DNA of 64,000 nt from Paralithodes platypus (lineage: Eukaryota; Arthropoda; Malacostraca; Decapoda; Lithodidae), in assembly GCA_032716605.1 (NCBI GenBank), contig CM064485.1, positions 36,862,658 to 36,926,657 on the forward strand. The letters run 5' to 3'. The translations under genes and the position numbers were made by a program. Positions 22,901 through 32,934 of the stretch are shown here, in pieces. Position 1 is the first letter of the stretch. Every line of letters begins with the position of its first letter. Under the pieces are notes generated by a model. That model saw only the letters and a list, made by a program, of their open reading frames with translations. It was not told the origin of the DNA and did not search any database.

Positions 22901-23005
22901 AAGACACTTAGTATCTGCTAGGCCATAGTCTTCCAAGATTATCCGTTCCTCTGCCTCTACCAAGCCGTCCTCCTGATCTTCCCGTGGTGCTTCCATCTCT
23001 ACCAT
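19964..23005 (-). CDS. PHD finger - reverse transcriptase - restriction-like endonuclease protein, intact
   Basis: Intact 1013-codon single-exon ORF. The ATG is preceded by an in-frame TGA 15 nt upstream, with G at -3 and +4. Residues 34-79 form a PHD-type finger (C34, C37, C49, C52, H57, C60, C76, C79; W74). Residues about 190-215 are acidic and charged. The RT spans about 280-600: GSAAGPDGIRPAHL, motif A LLKIDMRNAFNS (D424), motif B GLQQGDPGGPALFS, catalytic WYLDD (505-508). GLGIRRASDIASP follows. A Cys/His cluster lies at 812-833 (C812, H815, C817, C819, H828, H829, C833). The end resembles a PD-(D/E)XK nuclease (RPDG at 875-878, LVWDAT with D893). This layout suits a retroelement with a restriction-like endonuclease (R2/NeSL/HERO/CRE grade), but a PHD N-terminus and YLDD are unusual. 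It looks more GC-rich than its neighbours. It could be a live element or a retained gene; I cannot name the clade. Confidence 0.9.
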   Translation of the reverse strand: MVEMEAPREDQEDGLVEAEERIILEDYGLADTKCLKCGTTNARKNSRKCSGCLRSIHLSCAKLTKKTSGEQPNWKCLACPGPTAEPTGATPATPVPDLTQLVTKWEARIQVLARVPKGARIQVAEGLTTIIKQALQLKTPLAWARLLGFSYGALRKPPRTNIQDHLQVSLATRVKRQVAQYMDGNKLVEPPEQQPNRAQKHQDKEEEEAEQLRKRVAAKLADSDIKGAVRLLSSSEGFAGQGTEVVEALQEKHPPTPRDLNLPPAPNDQMRQPLVVTKEQVVAAVTSFPAGSAAGPDGIRPAHLKGLLGQGSGAAGEALLETLTKFINMVLRGEVPDCATPLFYGASLCALAKKDGGVRPIAVGNTFRRLATKVGLKPLSNGLGQHLRPVQLGFGTPGGCEAAIHATRTYLSQAQEKRVLLKIDMRNAFNSIHRDVFLRAAQEHIPTLYPLLWQAYSKPSILIFGETVIPSETGLQQGDPGGPALFSIGVDAAANKVRSELNVWYLDDATLGGSVENVLTDLNNIITDLGQAGLVINDTKCELVLLNHTHEQGEETQALFRNVLPDVKILQEHQQTLLGSPLTLAAIPPALQVKKEELQRLVSRLIHIDAHSALALLKNCFSIPKLHYLLRTSMTYTNNGGLQELDSIIREAVTSITNVEFKERAWTQATLPVRLGGLGIRRASDIASPAFISSLIATNDLVLSILYSKPGMTLNGDVTAAINTWKGSTGVEEEPQGTSRSKQKAWDTISAKKTQENLLTNADQVAKARLQAAARSESGLWLHAIPIPPLGTHLDAEALRVAIALSVGAAVCHPHTCKCDGRMDAQGHHALSCNYNAGRLPRHSALNDVIKRALQSANCASILEPDGLHREDGKRPDGMTTFPYKNGRCLVWDATCVDTFSTTNAARNADEAGEAARIAENKKREKYQAIARIHQFEPLAFETSGVFGPTTLKMVNEIGHKIREVSGEPRETLWLKQRLGMAILRGNATSVMSSVRQDWVMPLHEASAGVVYP

Positions 23006-23107
23006 GTCTCCCTTGTTTCAGAAACCCCGGGAAATCTCTCCTGGCACATATCTAGATTATTGCTGTTGTTATTAATGTATAATTGGCTGGATGCATAACA
23101 ATTCACT

Positions 23108-23195
23108 TATCATAGTCAACCTTTCTGATGGGATATGTAAAAAACAAAAAAACAAAAAAAAAACATCACATATCATAGTCAACCTTTCTGATGGG
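23108..23195. repeat. 25-bp direct repeat around an A-rich spacer
   Basis: TATCATAGTCAACCTTTCTG followed by ATGGG occurs at 23108-23132 and again at 23171-23195. A spacer of A-runs and CAAAAAAAC lies between. It sits about 100 nt upstream of the PHD-RT-RLE start codon and may mark an element boundary or a local duplication. Confidence 0.8.
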
Positions 23196-23494
23196 CAATT
23201 GGCCTGCTTCTCCTAAAGCTAAGTGGTTAAATGTATAAATCCTCGGCATTGGGCACCGGTACAACTAAAAGATCTAACTGATTGAAAGGAAGCACGCCAA
23301 TTATATCCTATGATTACTTACACTGGCGACGCCACCCTGATGTTGAGTATTAATAAATGCTTAGGATATTAATAATGCTGTCAACATCAAGATAGGGAGA
23401 GAGCCAGAGAGTGAGCGAGAGCCAGGATCTGAGTGGGTAACTGGATCTAGGGCAGCAGTTATGGAAAAATTATTAAATTGTACAAAATGTTAAG

Positions 23495-23832
<338 letters not shown>

Positions 23833-23833
<1 letters not shown>

Positions 23834-23925
23834 AATTAAAATGGACCTTGTAGCAAGTATTTCCTAAATGGTTAGAGAGAGGGAAATGAAAATGGACCTT
23901 ATAGCAAATACTTCATAAAGGTTAG
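23833..23925. repeat. 51-bp tandem duplication
   Basis: Two units (from 23833 and 23884) each reading AAATxAAAATGGACCTT, then AGCAAxTA and ending GGTTAG, with a few substitutions. Confidence 0.8.
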
Positions 23926-24540
23926 AATTGTTTGAGAAGTTGAAGGACCGAGGGTCAGGTCCTTGGGGTAGATGGAAGATGAGGCCTATGGTGGGGAACC
24001 ATAAGGGTGAAACTGCCTGCCCTATAAACGGTCACCTCACTCACCTTGTGGTCACTGCTGGAGGTGTATGGTGCCTGGGCAGAGCTGGGCTAGTACCTGA
24101 CGGCTCCTTGTCCCCTCACTGATACTGATAATAACACTCTCAAGATTAAACTAAATATGCTTTGTGGGCGATGTTTAAACAAGAAACCAGTTCTGTTTAC
24201 TATGTGCCGAAACACCGTATCATCGCCGATCTTCTGATACGTATATGGGTCACTCAGCCCCACGATACCCCTCCGAAAATCCCCTCTTTTGAGGAGCTCA
24301 ACCGACCCGTGTGCTCTCACTGTGCTCTCACTCGCCACTCAACGTAGTACCGTTTTGTTTCCTTCCTAGACGCTTGTGTACCTACAAATGGCTGCCGCCT
24401 CGCTCGTTGTTGGGCCGACTGCCCTTTCCCTAGTGTAGGCCCAGCTACTTCCCTCGTGTTTTTTTCCGATTAGACACCGTCTCTATCTTTTTTGGAGCTA
24501 GTTTCCAGGTTTTTTTGGGCGTGTGTTCCTTGGCCTTTTT
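23926..24540. other. No recognisable gene
   Basis: Short frames only. A segment near 24060-24110 weakly recalls the 3' half of 5S rRNA (GGGCTAGTACCTG), but the rest does not fit. Confidence 0.4.
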
Positions 24541-26297
24541 AGAACATAAGAACATAAGAAAATGGGAGTCTGCAGAAAGCCGATTGGCCTAAGCAAGGCA
24601 GATCCCTGTCCCACACAACCCCAATTACAAAGCCCAATTATAGGCTCAACACTCTAATACTCTGAGGATCATCTTACCAAAACGGTTAGAGATTAACGCA
24701 GGATTACGGGGGTCTGCAGAGCGCTGATTGGCCCAACCCTGCTGATCCCCCTTCACACCCAATCCTTCTCGTCCATATGCTTATCCAATTTTATCTTAAA
24801 GCTCCCTATCGTTTTTAATCCCACTATAGCACTTAGTAGTCCATTCCACCCATCTACAACTCTGTTACCAAACCAATATTTGCCTATATCTTTTCTGAAA
24901 CGAAATTTATCTAATTTGAAACTATTGGTATGAGTTCTTTCGCTATCACTGAGCTTTAATACATTTGTCATGTCCCCTTTGTTAATCCCACTAACCCACT
25001 TGAACACCTCTATCATATCCCCTCTAACTCTGCGTCTCTCTAACGAATGTAAGCCTAATTTCTTCAACCTTTCTTTATACGGAAGATTTCTAATATTATG
25101 GATAATTTTTGTCATTCTACGTTGTACTCTCTCCAATGAATCTATGTCCATTCTGTAATAAGGACACCAAAATTGAACAGCATAATCCATATGGGGTCTC
25201 ACTAATGACAAGTAAAGTTCTAAGATAACATCAGCAGTTCTCTTACTCACACTCCTAGAGATGAACCCGAGAATCCTGTTTGCCTTGTTTCGAACGCTTA
25301 TACACTGTTGTCTAGGCTTCAAATCATTGCTAACAAACACACCTAGATCTTTCTCACAATTCGAGTTTTCTAATTCCATATTAGCTAGTTTATATTTAAC
25401 ATTTGTATGCATCTTCCCTATCTTTAACACCTTACGAGCGGCCTATGCGGTTTATTATATGTACCGCACAGCGGGGTGTTTTTAGCCAAAATAGGGCTGT
25501 TTACGTGATCATTTTCATGCCTAAATAAGACCCAGAACGTAAAACAAGTACCTATCCCTGAAAGGGCATAAACAGAGCTTTCGAATGACACCATAACGAT
25601 CCTTGTATGATGGATAGTTTTCTTGCAATAACCGTGCAACGCGAGTGCAAAAAGCAGGTAATTCGGTAGTTTCGGTACATAATTGAGTATGTAGCGAGTG
25701 AGAGAGGGAGGAGGGAGCTGAGATTTGTGTCAGTAGGTTCGCCGCGGTGGTCTGGAGCAGTCATACGCTCGCTAGTCTCCTGCCACCACTTGTCTCTCTC
25801 TCTCAGCCACATTACGTGCTGAAATTGCCACTCGACCTATGTCGAGCGCCGCCACATAGTCCAGCTTTTTTTAACTCGACTTATGTTGCTCGCCGCTAAT
25901 TAAGGGTTAATACCTTGCATTTGTCAATGTTAAACTTCATCTGCCAATTTACTGATCATTTGTGAAAGGTATCTAGATCCATTTGGAGGCACTCTATATC
26001 TCTATCTGAATCAATTGTTCTCCCCATTTTGGTATCGTCTGCAAATTTACTTATCCTACTAGTTATACCTAAATCAAGGTCATTTATATATATAACAAAC
26101 AACAGAGGACCTAATACAGATCCCTGGGGGACACCACTTTTGACTGCTCCCCATTCTGACTTCGTACCATTTATGCTGACTCTCTGCTTCCTACCAATTA
26201 GCCATGACCTAATCCATCCCAACAACGCCCCACCTATTCCATGCGCCTCAACCTTTCTCATCAATCTCTCATGGGGGACTCTGTCGAAAGCTTTACT
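24541..26297 (-). mobile_element. CR1-like LINE, copy 1, split by TTAA-MITE copy 3
   Basis: 5'-truncated minus-strand copy of the CR1-like family also found at 47.4-54.6 kb. It starts inside motif A (GCTTTCGACAGAGTCCC) and includes GVPQGSVLGPLLFVIYINDL and KFADDTKMGRTIDSD (FADD). After the MITE it continues as an unbroken 226-codon frame (24753-25430) through CEKDLGVFVSNDLKPR and AVQFWCPYYRMDIDSLERVQ to the stop. The 3' UTR ends in repeats of ATGTTCTT, like the octamer tails of CR1 elements. No target duplication is evident. Confidence 0.9.
25428..25906 (+). mobile_element. TTAA-flanked MITE, copy 3
   Basis: 479 bp between TTAA sites (25424-25427, 25907-25910), nearly identical to copy 2. 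The uninterrupted CR1 sequence at 48504-48536 has a single TTAA at this exact place (reverse complement of AAGGTATTAAAGATAGGG), which proves the insertion boundaries and the 4-bp duplication. Non-coding. Confidence 0.95.
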
Positions 26298-27032
26298 GGG
26301 TTAGCTGGGCTGGTGATTGGGGTAGGGGTAATTTCGTAGGGCACCATTTCGCGCTGTAGACTAGGCTAGGCTAGGCAGGCTAGGCCTGCAGGTGTCTGTG
26401 GTACCTGTTCGTTTCGCTTTGGTGGTGTGCCTGTGGTGTTCGTTGTGTTTTGTCATGAGACTCATTTCGTGGTGCAATGCATAAGTGTGTTGATTTTCGG
26501 TGTGACCATCCTAGGTTCGAATCCCCGGACTGCCACATGTGTTTGTTAATTTCATTAATCGAGTTTAGGAGTAGAGTTGGTTAGTTGAGAGAGAACATAA
26601 TAATTAATTACATTTTGCCGGTGGGGAGGGTTCTCATGTAACTCGTTTAATTAAATTTTATAGCCTAGTTGCCTAATTACGGTCATGGAGTTCGGTCTCT
26701 GTTGATTCCTAAGCGATTGACAGCCAACAGACCTCATGATTGGGGGATGGGCAGCTGGGCCAGGCCTAATACTTATTACTAGTCAGTTCTTTTAATTTAC
26801 CCTTCTTTCTCTAGCCCTAGTTTGTTTCTGCTATTTGTCGATTTGCTCCATTAATTCATCTTACTGCAGCTAGTAGCCTAATGACCGTTTCCAAATTGGG
26901 AGTGGCAATGCTATTGCCACATTTTTTAATTTAAATTAATTTGTGTAATAGTTTGCTTTATAGTTTAGAGTTAATAGCATAATAGACTTAACGATGACAC
27001 ATTTAAAGAAACTTAAGATTCTGTAGGGAGGG
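26298..27032 (+). other. Leader or 5' region of the BEL/Pao element; no gene
   Basis: Between the truncated CR1 and the gag start. It contains TAGGCTAGGCTAGGC words (26365-26390) and a tRNA-like segment. A 5' LTR of the BEL element would be expected here but I cannot delimit one, since no second LTR survives to compare. Confidence 0.35.
26468..26534 (+). other. tRNA-like segment with pol III box motifs
   Basis: TGGTGCAATGC (26470-26480) is close to an A box, and GGTTCGAATCC (26514-26524) is a perfect B box, 44 bp apart. Acceptor pairing is poor (GTGG/CCAC only), so a functional tRNA is unlikely. It could be a tRNA-derived SINE head or a decayed tRNA. Confidence 0.35.
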
Positions 27033-27786
27033 ATGAAGGGAAGTTTAAATAGGTGTTTAAGAGATCTTGATGATTTTTTATTAAGTGCCACGGCTGATCA
27101 AATAAAGGGTAAATTCGCTACTGTTACTAAATCGCTAGCTACTTATGATAGTTATGCTCAGCAGGTATATGGTTTATTGACAATTACTGACGATGTGGAA
27201 GAAGAAATGTCAGCAGATCTTGAGTACTTTAAGGACGTTAATACAGCCTTAGCCAGACTATCTTCCACCCAAGAATCAACCCCTGTTAAGGATACCGGTA
27301 CACCAAAGGCGACTGGTTTTAACCTGCCGAAGCTTACTTTGCCTTCGGCTACCTGGACTGGATTTTGGGATATCTTTGAGTGTTCCGTCCATCATAATAA
27401 AACACTCACATCCGTCCAAAGGTTCACATATCTCCGTGGTCAATTGAAAGGGGAGGCATTGAAGTTGATCGGTGGGTACAAGCTAGAAGCTACAAGTTAC
27501 GAGTTTGCAGTGGAGTTGCTGAAGAGAACTTACGGGAGAGAGGAAGTCATCAAGACCGCGTTAATTACCAAATTCTTCACGCTAGATCCTCCATCCTATG
27601 ATGTGGCGGACCTAAAGGAGTACTATGCCTCCTTTGAGAGCCTCCTCCGATCTATGGAGACAATGGCCATCACCAAGGAGGAGATATTTAGTGTAAGTAT
27701 TTTTGAACAAGATACCCTCTCCCCTAAAGGAAATCGTAAGACGACAACTAAGCGGCTCTCCACTAAACTTGGAAGCGTTGGTGTAG
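27033..27786 (+). pseudogene. BEL/Pao Gag (frameshifted)
   Basis: ATG at 27033. The N-terminal half is helical. It is followed by the DUF1759-like capsid region (FNLPKLTLPSATWTGFWDIF, FTYLRGQLKGEALKLIGGYK, ELLKRTYGREEVI). Near 27700 the frame shifts, and the natural continuation (FLNKIPSPLKEIVRRQ, then VYQTEVFNMEI) is in another frame with one stop. Confidence 0.85.
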
Positions 27787-29055
27787 GTGTACCAGACTGA
27801 AGTCTTCAATATGGAGATTACTGGACACTACCGACAAGTGGAGATGTCGCCATCTACTGCAGCTTTCCCGATACAGACTTCTCCTAAACAGAAAAGGCCA
27901 ATATCATTAGGTTGCAAGTTGTGCAAAGTCCACAGTCATCTGTGGTATCAGTGTCCTAAGTATCCTAAGGCTACACAGAAGATTGGCAAGGCTAAATCGC
28001 TTAAGTTATGTACCAGCTGTTTGGCAAGAGACCACTTCAACAGTAATTGCACCAATTCCTACATCAAAGCTTGTAAGTATTGCAAGGGGAAACATTGGTT
28101 TTCCCTTTGCACCCAGTCTGATCGGCACAACGGCAAAGAAAAGGGGAGAACCCCCAAAGAGTCACATGAGAAAGGTAAGAGCGAGGGTGTTAAAGTATCT
28201 GCCATGTCCATTGCTTCTCGAGAATGTCAATTGCTTCCTACTATGATGCTGCCAGTAGTGGGGAGTAATAATAATACTATAATGACACGCACCTTACTTG
28301 ACCAGTGCTCACAGAGGTCATTCGTTCTGCGGTCATCATTACCCCAGCTCAAGTGTACCAGCAAGGGTCAAGAGAATTTGCGTCTCCATGGTTTCACTGG
28401 TGAAATAGATTCCAGTGACTATGATATCGTGGAGATTTCCTATGTTTGTAGAAGAAAGGGATGTCCCATCAAGGCTGTTGTGGTCGACACACTACCCAGT
28501 TTCTATATAGCATCAGAGATTCAACCACATTTGAAATATCTCAGAAGCAAGGGTTATAAACTGGCTGATGATCAACTCTCTGCTAACAATGGTATTATGC
28601 TACTGGTCGGAGCTGATTATTACTACGACCTGGTTCACCCTGGATATCGGCGGGTAGATAAGCTAATAATGCTCCCCACGATCCAAGGGTATGCCATTTC
28701 TGGATCCTATGCCACTTCCTCTCAAGACACACAGGTGGAGGTGGTTACGGTCCTCAAGGTAGCAGTAAGCCCTATAGATAAATATATTAGGCCAAATGTG
28801 CCTGATAATACATGTACTGATATAGATAAGCTATGGGACTTGGACAATATTGGAATTGACCCACATGAACTTGATCGGGAGTCCAAGCTAGCGTTAAGCT
28901 CTTATGAAGAGACTGTAACGTATGACTCTGGCAGGGGTCAGTATGTGGTAAGGCTCCCTTGGAATGATAACAAGAGTAAATTACCTACTAATTTCCATCT
29001 AGCACTTGGTAGGTTACGTGGCCTTCAGAAGCAGTTTGTCAAGGATCCAAATTAG
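27787..29055 (+). pseudogene. BEL/Pao zinc-knuckle and aspartic protease region
   Basis: Cys/His knuckles CKLCKVHSHLWYQCPKY, CTSCLARDHFNSNC and CKYCKGKHWFSLC come first. The protease region follows with LLDQCSQRSFVLRSSL, where most relatives have D-x-G-S, so Cys replaces the usual Gly. LLVGADYYYDLV and MLPTIQGYAISGS are typical of BEL proteases. The frame closes at TAG 29053-29055 and continues in the same frame beyond it (CETYAAVLNEQVQRGFVERV). Confidence 0.85.
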
Positions 29056-30571
29056 TGCGAGACTTATGCGGCAGTATTAAACGAGCAGGTACAACGTGGA
29101 TTTGTGGAGAGAGTAGATCTCAGTGAGTATGGGGATAACATCCATTACCTTGCTCACCATAGGATTAAAAAGGACAGTTCCACCACTCCTGTTCGTATTG
29201 TGTATGACTGCTCTGCTAAATCCAGTGATCGCTCCTATAGCCTGAATGATTGTCTGTACACGGGTCCGTCCCTGGTCTCTGATCTCGCGCAAATTATGAT
29301 GCGCTTCAGATGTCATAAGTTTGCATGGGTCGCCGATATTGAGAAGGCCTTCCTGATGCTTCAACTCCATCGTGAAGACAGGGACTCGACAAGATTTTTA
29401 TGGCCACGGGACCCAATGGATCTAGATTCAGAGTATCTGGCCTACAGGTTCAGAGTCGTTTTATTCGGGGCGACCTGTTCCCAGTTCCTTCTCAATGCTA
29501 CTATCTTGCGTCATCTTGAGGAGGCTGGACTAGATACTGACTTCAAGAATGAGATCAAGCAGGGGATCTATGTGGACAATCTTCAAGGCACTGGGGACGA
29601 TGACGACTTATTGCTCGACAGATGCTGGGAGATCCGCGATATATTTGCAAGGCTCATCTATACCTGAGAGAATGGGCCACTAATAGTGATCTTTTGAAAG
29701 GTCAATTTGCTTCTGACGGTGTAGCTACTGAGAATAGTGAGGTGAAGTTTTTAGGCCACAAATGGGACACTACCACAGATTGTATATCCTTCTGTCACAC
29801 CCCATGCGGCAGTGAGCTTATGACCAAGCGAAACTGCTTAAGCCTGTCAGCGAGGTTGTTTGATCCCCTAGGTTTTTTGCTGCCTGTAACTATCCGTGCT
29901 CGTATGTTTTTACAGCAACTGTGGCGGCTAAAACTAGATTGGGACACGCCCCTCCCGACTGAGTTACAAGATACTTGGCGGTTGATTCGGTCGGACCTTT
30001 CCACATGTTGCAAGGTTCAACTTAATCGTCAGGTTATTAGTGGTCATCAGGTGGATCTACATGCCTTTTCTGATGCTAGTAATAGTGCGTACGGTACTGC
30101 CATATACATATGCAATGGTAGTGAAGCGACGCTGGCTAAAGCGAAGGCCAAAGAAGCCCCTATAAAGAAGATACAGTTCCTAAATTAGAACTTACTGCAT
30201 TGCTTCTATCTGCTCGTCTAATAAAGTTTACACTGGATGCTTATGCAGACATACTACAGATTAATAACGTCTATGTCTGGAGCGACAGTCAAATAGCACC
30301 CTCATGGGCACACAGCCAGAAAGTGTTACCTGTTTATGTCTCTAATCGCACTGATGAGATACATAACTTAGTTCCTACAGGTAAATTTCGCTATGTGAGC
30401 ACCAGGGATAACATCAGTGACATAATTTCCCGGGGGATCTCGGCGCAACAGTTTATGTCGTCCTCTATTTGGTGGCATGGACCTCCATGGCTTATATCTC
30501 CAACTGAATGGCCTCAGGATTTCAGGGAATGCATATCTGATCCTTCAATTCGACCCAAGATGATGTGTTAA
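29056..30571 (+). pseudogene. BEL/Pao RT and RNase H region (frameshifted)
   Basis: RT: HRIKKDSSTTPVRIVYDCSA, SLNDCLYTGPSLVSDLAQI, WVADIEKAFLMLQL (motif A), FGATCSQFLLNATILRHL, IYVDNLQGT (YVDN at the YVDD position, 29569-29580). Frameshift near 29655 into LREWATNSDLLKGQF, KFLGHKWDTTTDCISF, LFDPLGFLLPVTIRARMFLQ. RNase H: LHAFSDASNSAYGTAIYI, a frameshift near 30165 (VPKLELTALLLSARL), VYVWSDSQIAPSWAHS. Confidence 0.85.
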
Positions 30572-31005
30572 GTAGTTCGAATGTGAGTACTACACATCAG
30601 GATAACAAGTTGGTAGAGTGGGAACGTTACGGCAGCTATGATCAAGTAATTCGGGTATTTGCATGGATATACCGTTTCATTAACAACAAGAGACACGGGT
30701 CTTTCCTTAGTGAAGATTCGAAGCATATCAGACTCCATGAATTGAGATCAGCAGAAGCAAAACTAATATGTTTAGTACAAAAGGAATCTTATCCTACTGA
30801 ACATCAAATCCTGAGTAAGGAGTCAAAGGCCAAACCCTCTAACTTAATGAGGCAGCTAGGATTATATATGGAAGGAGGCATAATTAAGTGTAGAGGCAGG
30901 ATACAAAAGGCGGACATTATTGATTCTGCGAAATATCCTGTCCTCCTTAGCTCCTTAGGAAGGGCAATGGTGACCAGACGGGAGTTGCAAACCATCTTAA
31001 TAGAG
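30572..31005 (+). pseudogene. BEL/Pao region leading into the integrase, cut off
   Basis: WERYGSYDQVIRVFAWIYRF, then LICLVQKESYPTEHQIL and MRQLGLYMEGGIIKCRGRIQ, the conserved stretch before the integrase zinc-binding domain. The frame ends at LQTILIE, where the LTR of the next element starts. Confidence 0.8.
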
Positions 31006-32922
31006 TGTAATAGATCATGCCCGGTGCCAATTGTAATAGTAATCCTGTCCAGATCGCCAATTGTAATGGATCATAAGACTAATAGGTTACTGTAACACTT
31101 GCCCATTATCTAGGAAATAAACCTATAATTGATAGTGTCGTTACTTTAGATAAAAAATAAACAAATATCCCTTGTGAAATTATGGCAACAAAAGTCCCAG
31201 AACATGCTATACATTTATATCTATACTGACTCGATGCAGTAATATATTTGAAAAGAAAATTGCAGTTCCCAGCTTGCGGGATAATAGAGTACACAGATTT
31301 ATTGTAATGATAGGTATATATTGATAATAATTATATTCTTAAAGTTAGTAAGAATTAAAGAAACAAACATTCCTACTAAAATGGTTTTATTGAATAGCGA
31401 CACTGAAATTGCATTAATCAAAGAGACAATTTAATTCACACACTCAGCCACTCAATCTAACCCACTTATCTAATCCACTTACCTAAATACAATTACCCAG
31501 TATTATAACTACCCCTAAGATTACCCCAAATCATTATACTGATTACTGCTTGTCACACGAAATCTCACATCAACCAACCCTTTAGTCTACTGTGTTACTG
31601 AAATCGTCTAGCCCAGCAAATGACCGCATGATCGAATAAGGTACGAGATTTTCCCACACTCACAGTACCCGTCAATCACACTCACTCTCTCTCTCTCTCA
31701 CCTCCTCACCTCGGTTACGTGACTCGCTAGACTAAAGAGAGTTGCCTAATTAAAGGGTCTCAAAACGGGCAGTACGACAAGTCCTAGGGAGTCAAGCCGA
31801 CCATCCTCTAACAGTAACCTCACCCTCTGCGGGGTTGAGCTACGGCGTCACTCACACACCACACACACGTGACTCGCTAGACTAATGAGAGTTGCCTAAT
31901 TAAAGGGTCTCAAAACGGGCAGTGCGACAAGTCCTTCAAGCCGACAATCCTCTAGCGGTAACCATCACCCTCTGTGGGGTTAAGATACTACGGCGTCACT
32001 CACACACCCGCACACACGTGACTCGCTAGACTAATGAGAGTTGTCTAATTAAAGAGTCTCAAAAAGGGCAGTACGACAAGCCCTTCAAGCCGACTATCCT
32101 CTAGCGGTAGCCATCACCCTCTGTGGGGTTAAGCGTTACGGCGTCATTCACCACACCCGCACACATCCACACACACCCCTGGCCACGTGCATAGCTAAAT
32201 CAGTGGGATATCGCCGCAGGAGAACTATGTCGCCCTGGGCATCCCTAGCCTTTAGCAAGCCCTCTGTGGGGTCATGCTTACACCTGCCATTCTCGGCCAT
32301 AGCATAAGCTAATTCGGTCGGCGTCACAACCTTGGCCATGTGTACGGTCTGGCACAGTCCTGGTGACTGGCCAACGCACACAAGCACACCACCACACATC
32401 ACTCTCACCACCACACATCACTCTGGATATCTCAATCAACGTTGACACTTGTCTAACTGAATTGGACTCACCTGATTATGGTTGAATTAGGGCACGAGGT
32501 GCCCTCGCAGCCCTGCCGACCCATTCATCGCGGGCACAACAAAAATGGACTATCTCGTTGGGGTCGGGCAGGAGGAGAATAAGGCCTGTCCTGGGCATTC
32601 CTGCCCCCTTTATAACCTCGGTTTTCCCCTCCCCCATCACATTTTGAATTTGGTGCCAATGAAAAGACTGGACACTCCCTATGACCACGCCTACAGCATG
32701 AACGCACACACACATGTACGCGTAACGGCGGCCTACCCACGCTCACAAGCAAGAACGCACACACGCACACATGTACGCGAGGCGCCTAGCGGTACACAGG
32801 CCTATGCCTGTGCCTCCACCCCTCTTCTCTACAGCTGTTCCCACCTCCCCAATTTTTCCCGCGCTTGAGAAATATACCTAACCCTATAGTATATAATCAC
32901 AGTCACGGTCGGACCCGTGACA
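31006..32922 (-). repeat. LTR 1 (3'-most on minus), 1917 bp
   Basis: The longest LTR, because it has three units of the internal 150-bp tandem repeat. Its outer end adjoins the broken BEL element. Confidence 0.9.
31715..32165. repeat. About 150-bp tandem repeat inside LTR 1, three units
   Basis: Units begin ACGTGACTCGCTAGACTAA (about 31715, 31866, 32016) and include GGGTCTCAAAACGGGCAGT and CACCCTCTGTGGGGTTAAG. LTR 2 (from about 35295) and LTR 3 (from about 38785) hold about two units each. LTR 2 also has an extra partial unit of about 45 bp. Confidence 0.85.
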
Positions 32923-32934
32923 TTCCCCCCTACT
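32923..32934 (-). promoter_or_regulatory. Polypurine tract, first internal region
   Basis: Minus-strand AGTAGGGGGGAA immediately before the TG of LTR 1. The second internal region has the same at 36418-36428 with one G fewer. It would prime plus-strand DNA synthesis. Confidence 0.75.

Larger units (their letters stand above)
27033..31005 (+). mobile_element. BEL/Pao LTR retrotransposon, truncated before the integrase core
   Basis: Domain order Gag, zinc knuckles, aspartic protease, RT, Pao/A17-type region, RNase H, then an integrase-leading region is diagnostic of BEL/Pao. At least four frameshifts and an in-frame TAG (29053-29055) break it. It ends exactly where the LTR array begins (31006), so the integrase DDE core and 3' LTR are missing. 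Not autonomous now. Confidence 0.9.

Noticed and set aside
24020..24120. 5S rRNA fragment
   Set aside because: Only a GGGCTAGTACCTG-like stretch fits; the A box, intermediate element and stems of 5S are not present.
30804..30995. Minus-strand ORF within BEL
   Set aside because: Shadow of the plus-strand pol frame.
31715..32165. CRISPR-like regularly spaced repeats
   Set aside because: Units are contiguous 150-bp tandem repeats inside LTRs of a eukaryotic retrotransposon, with no spacers or cas genes.
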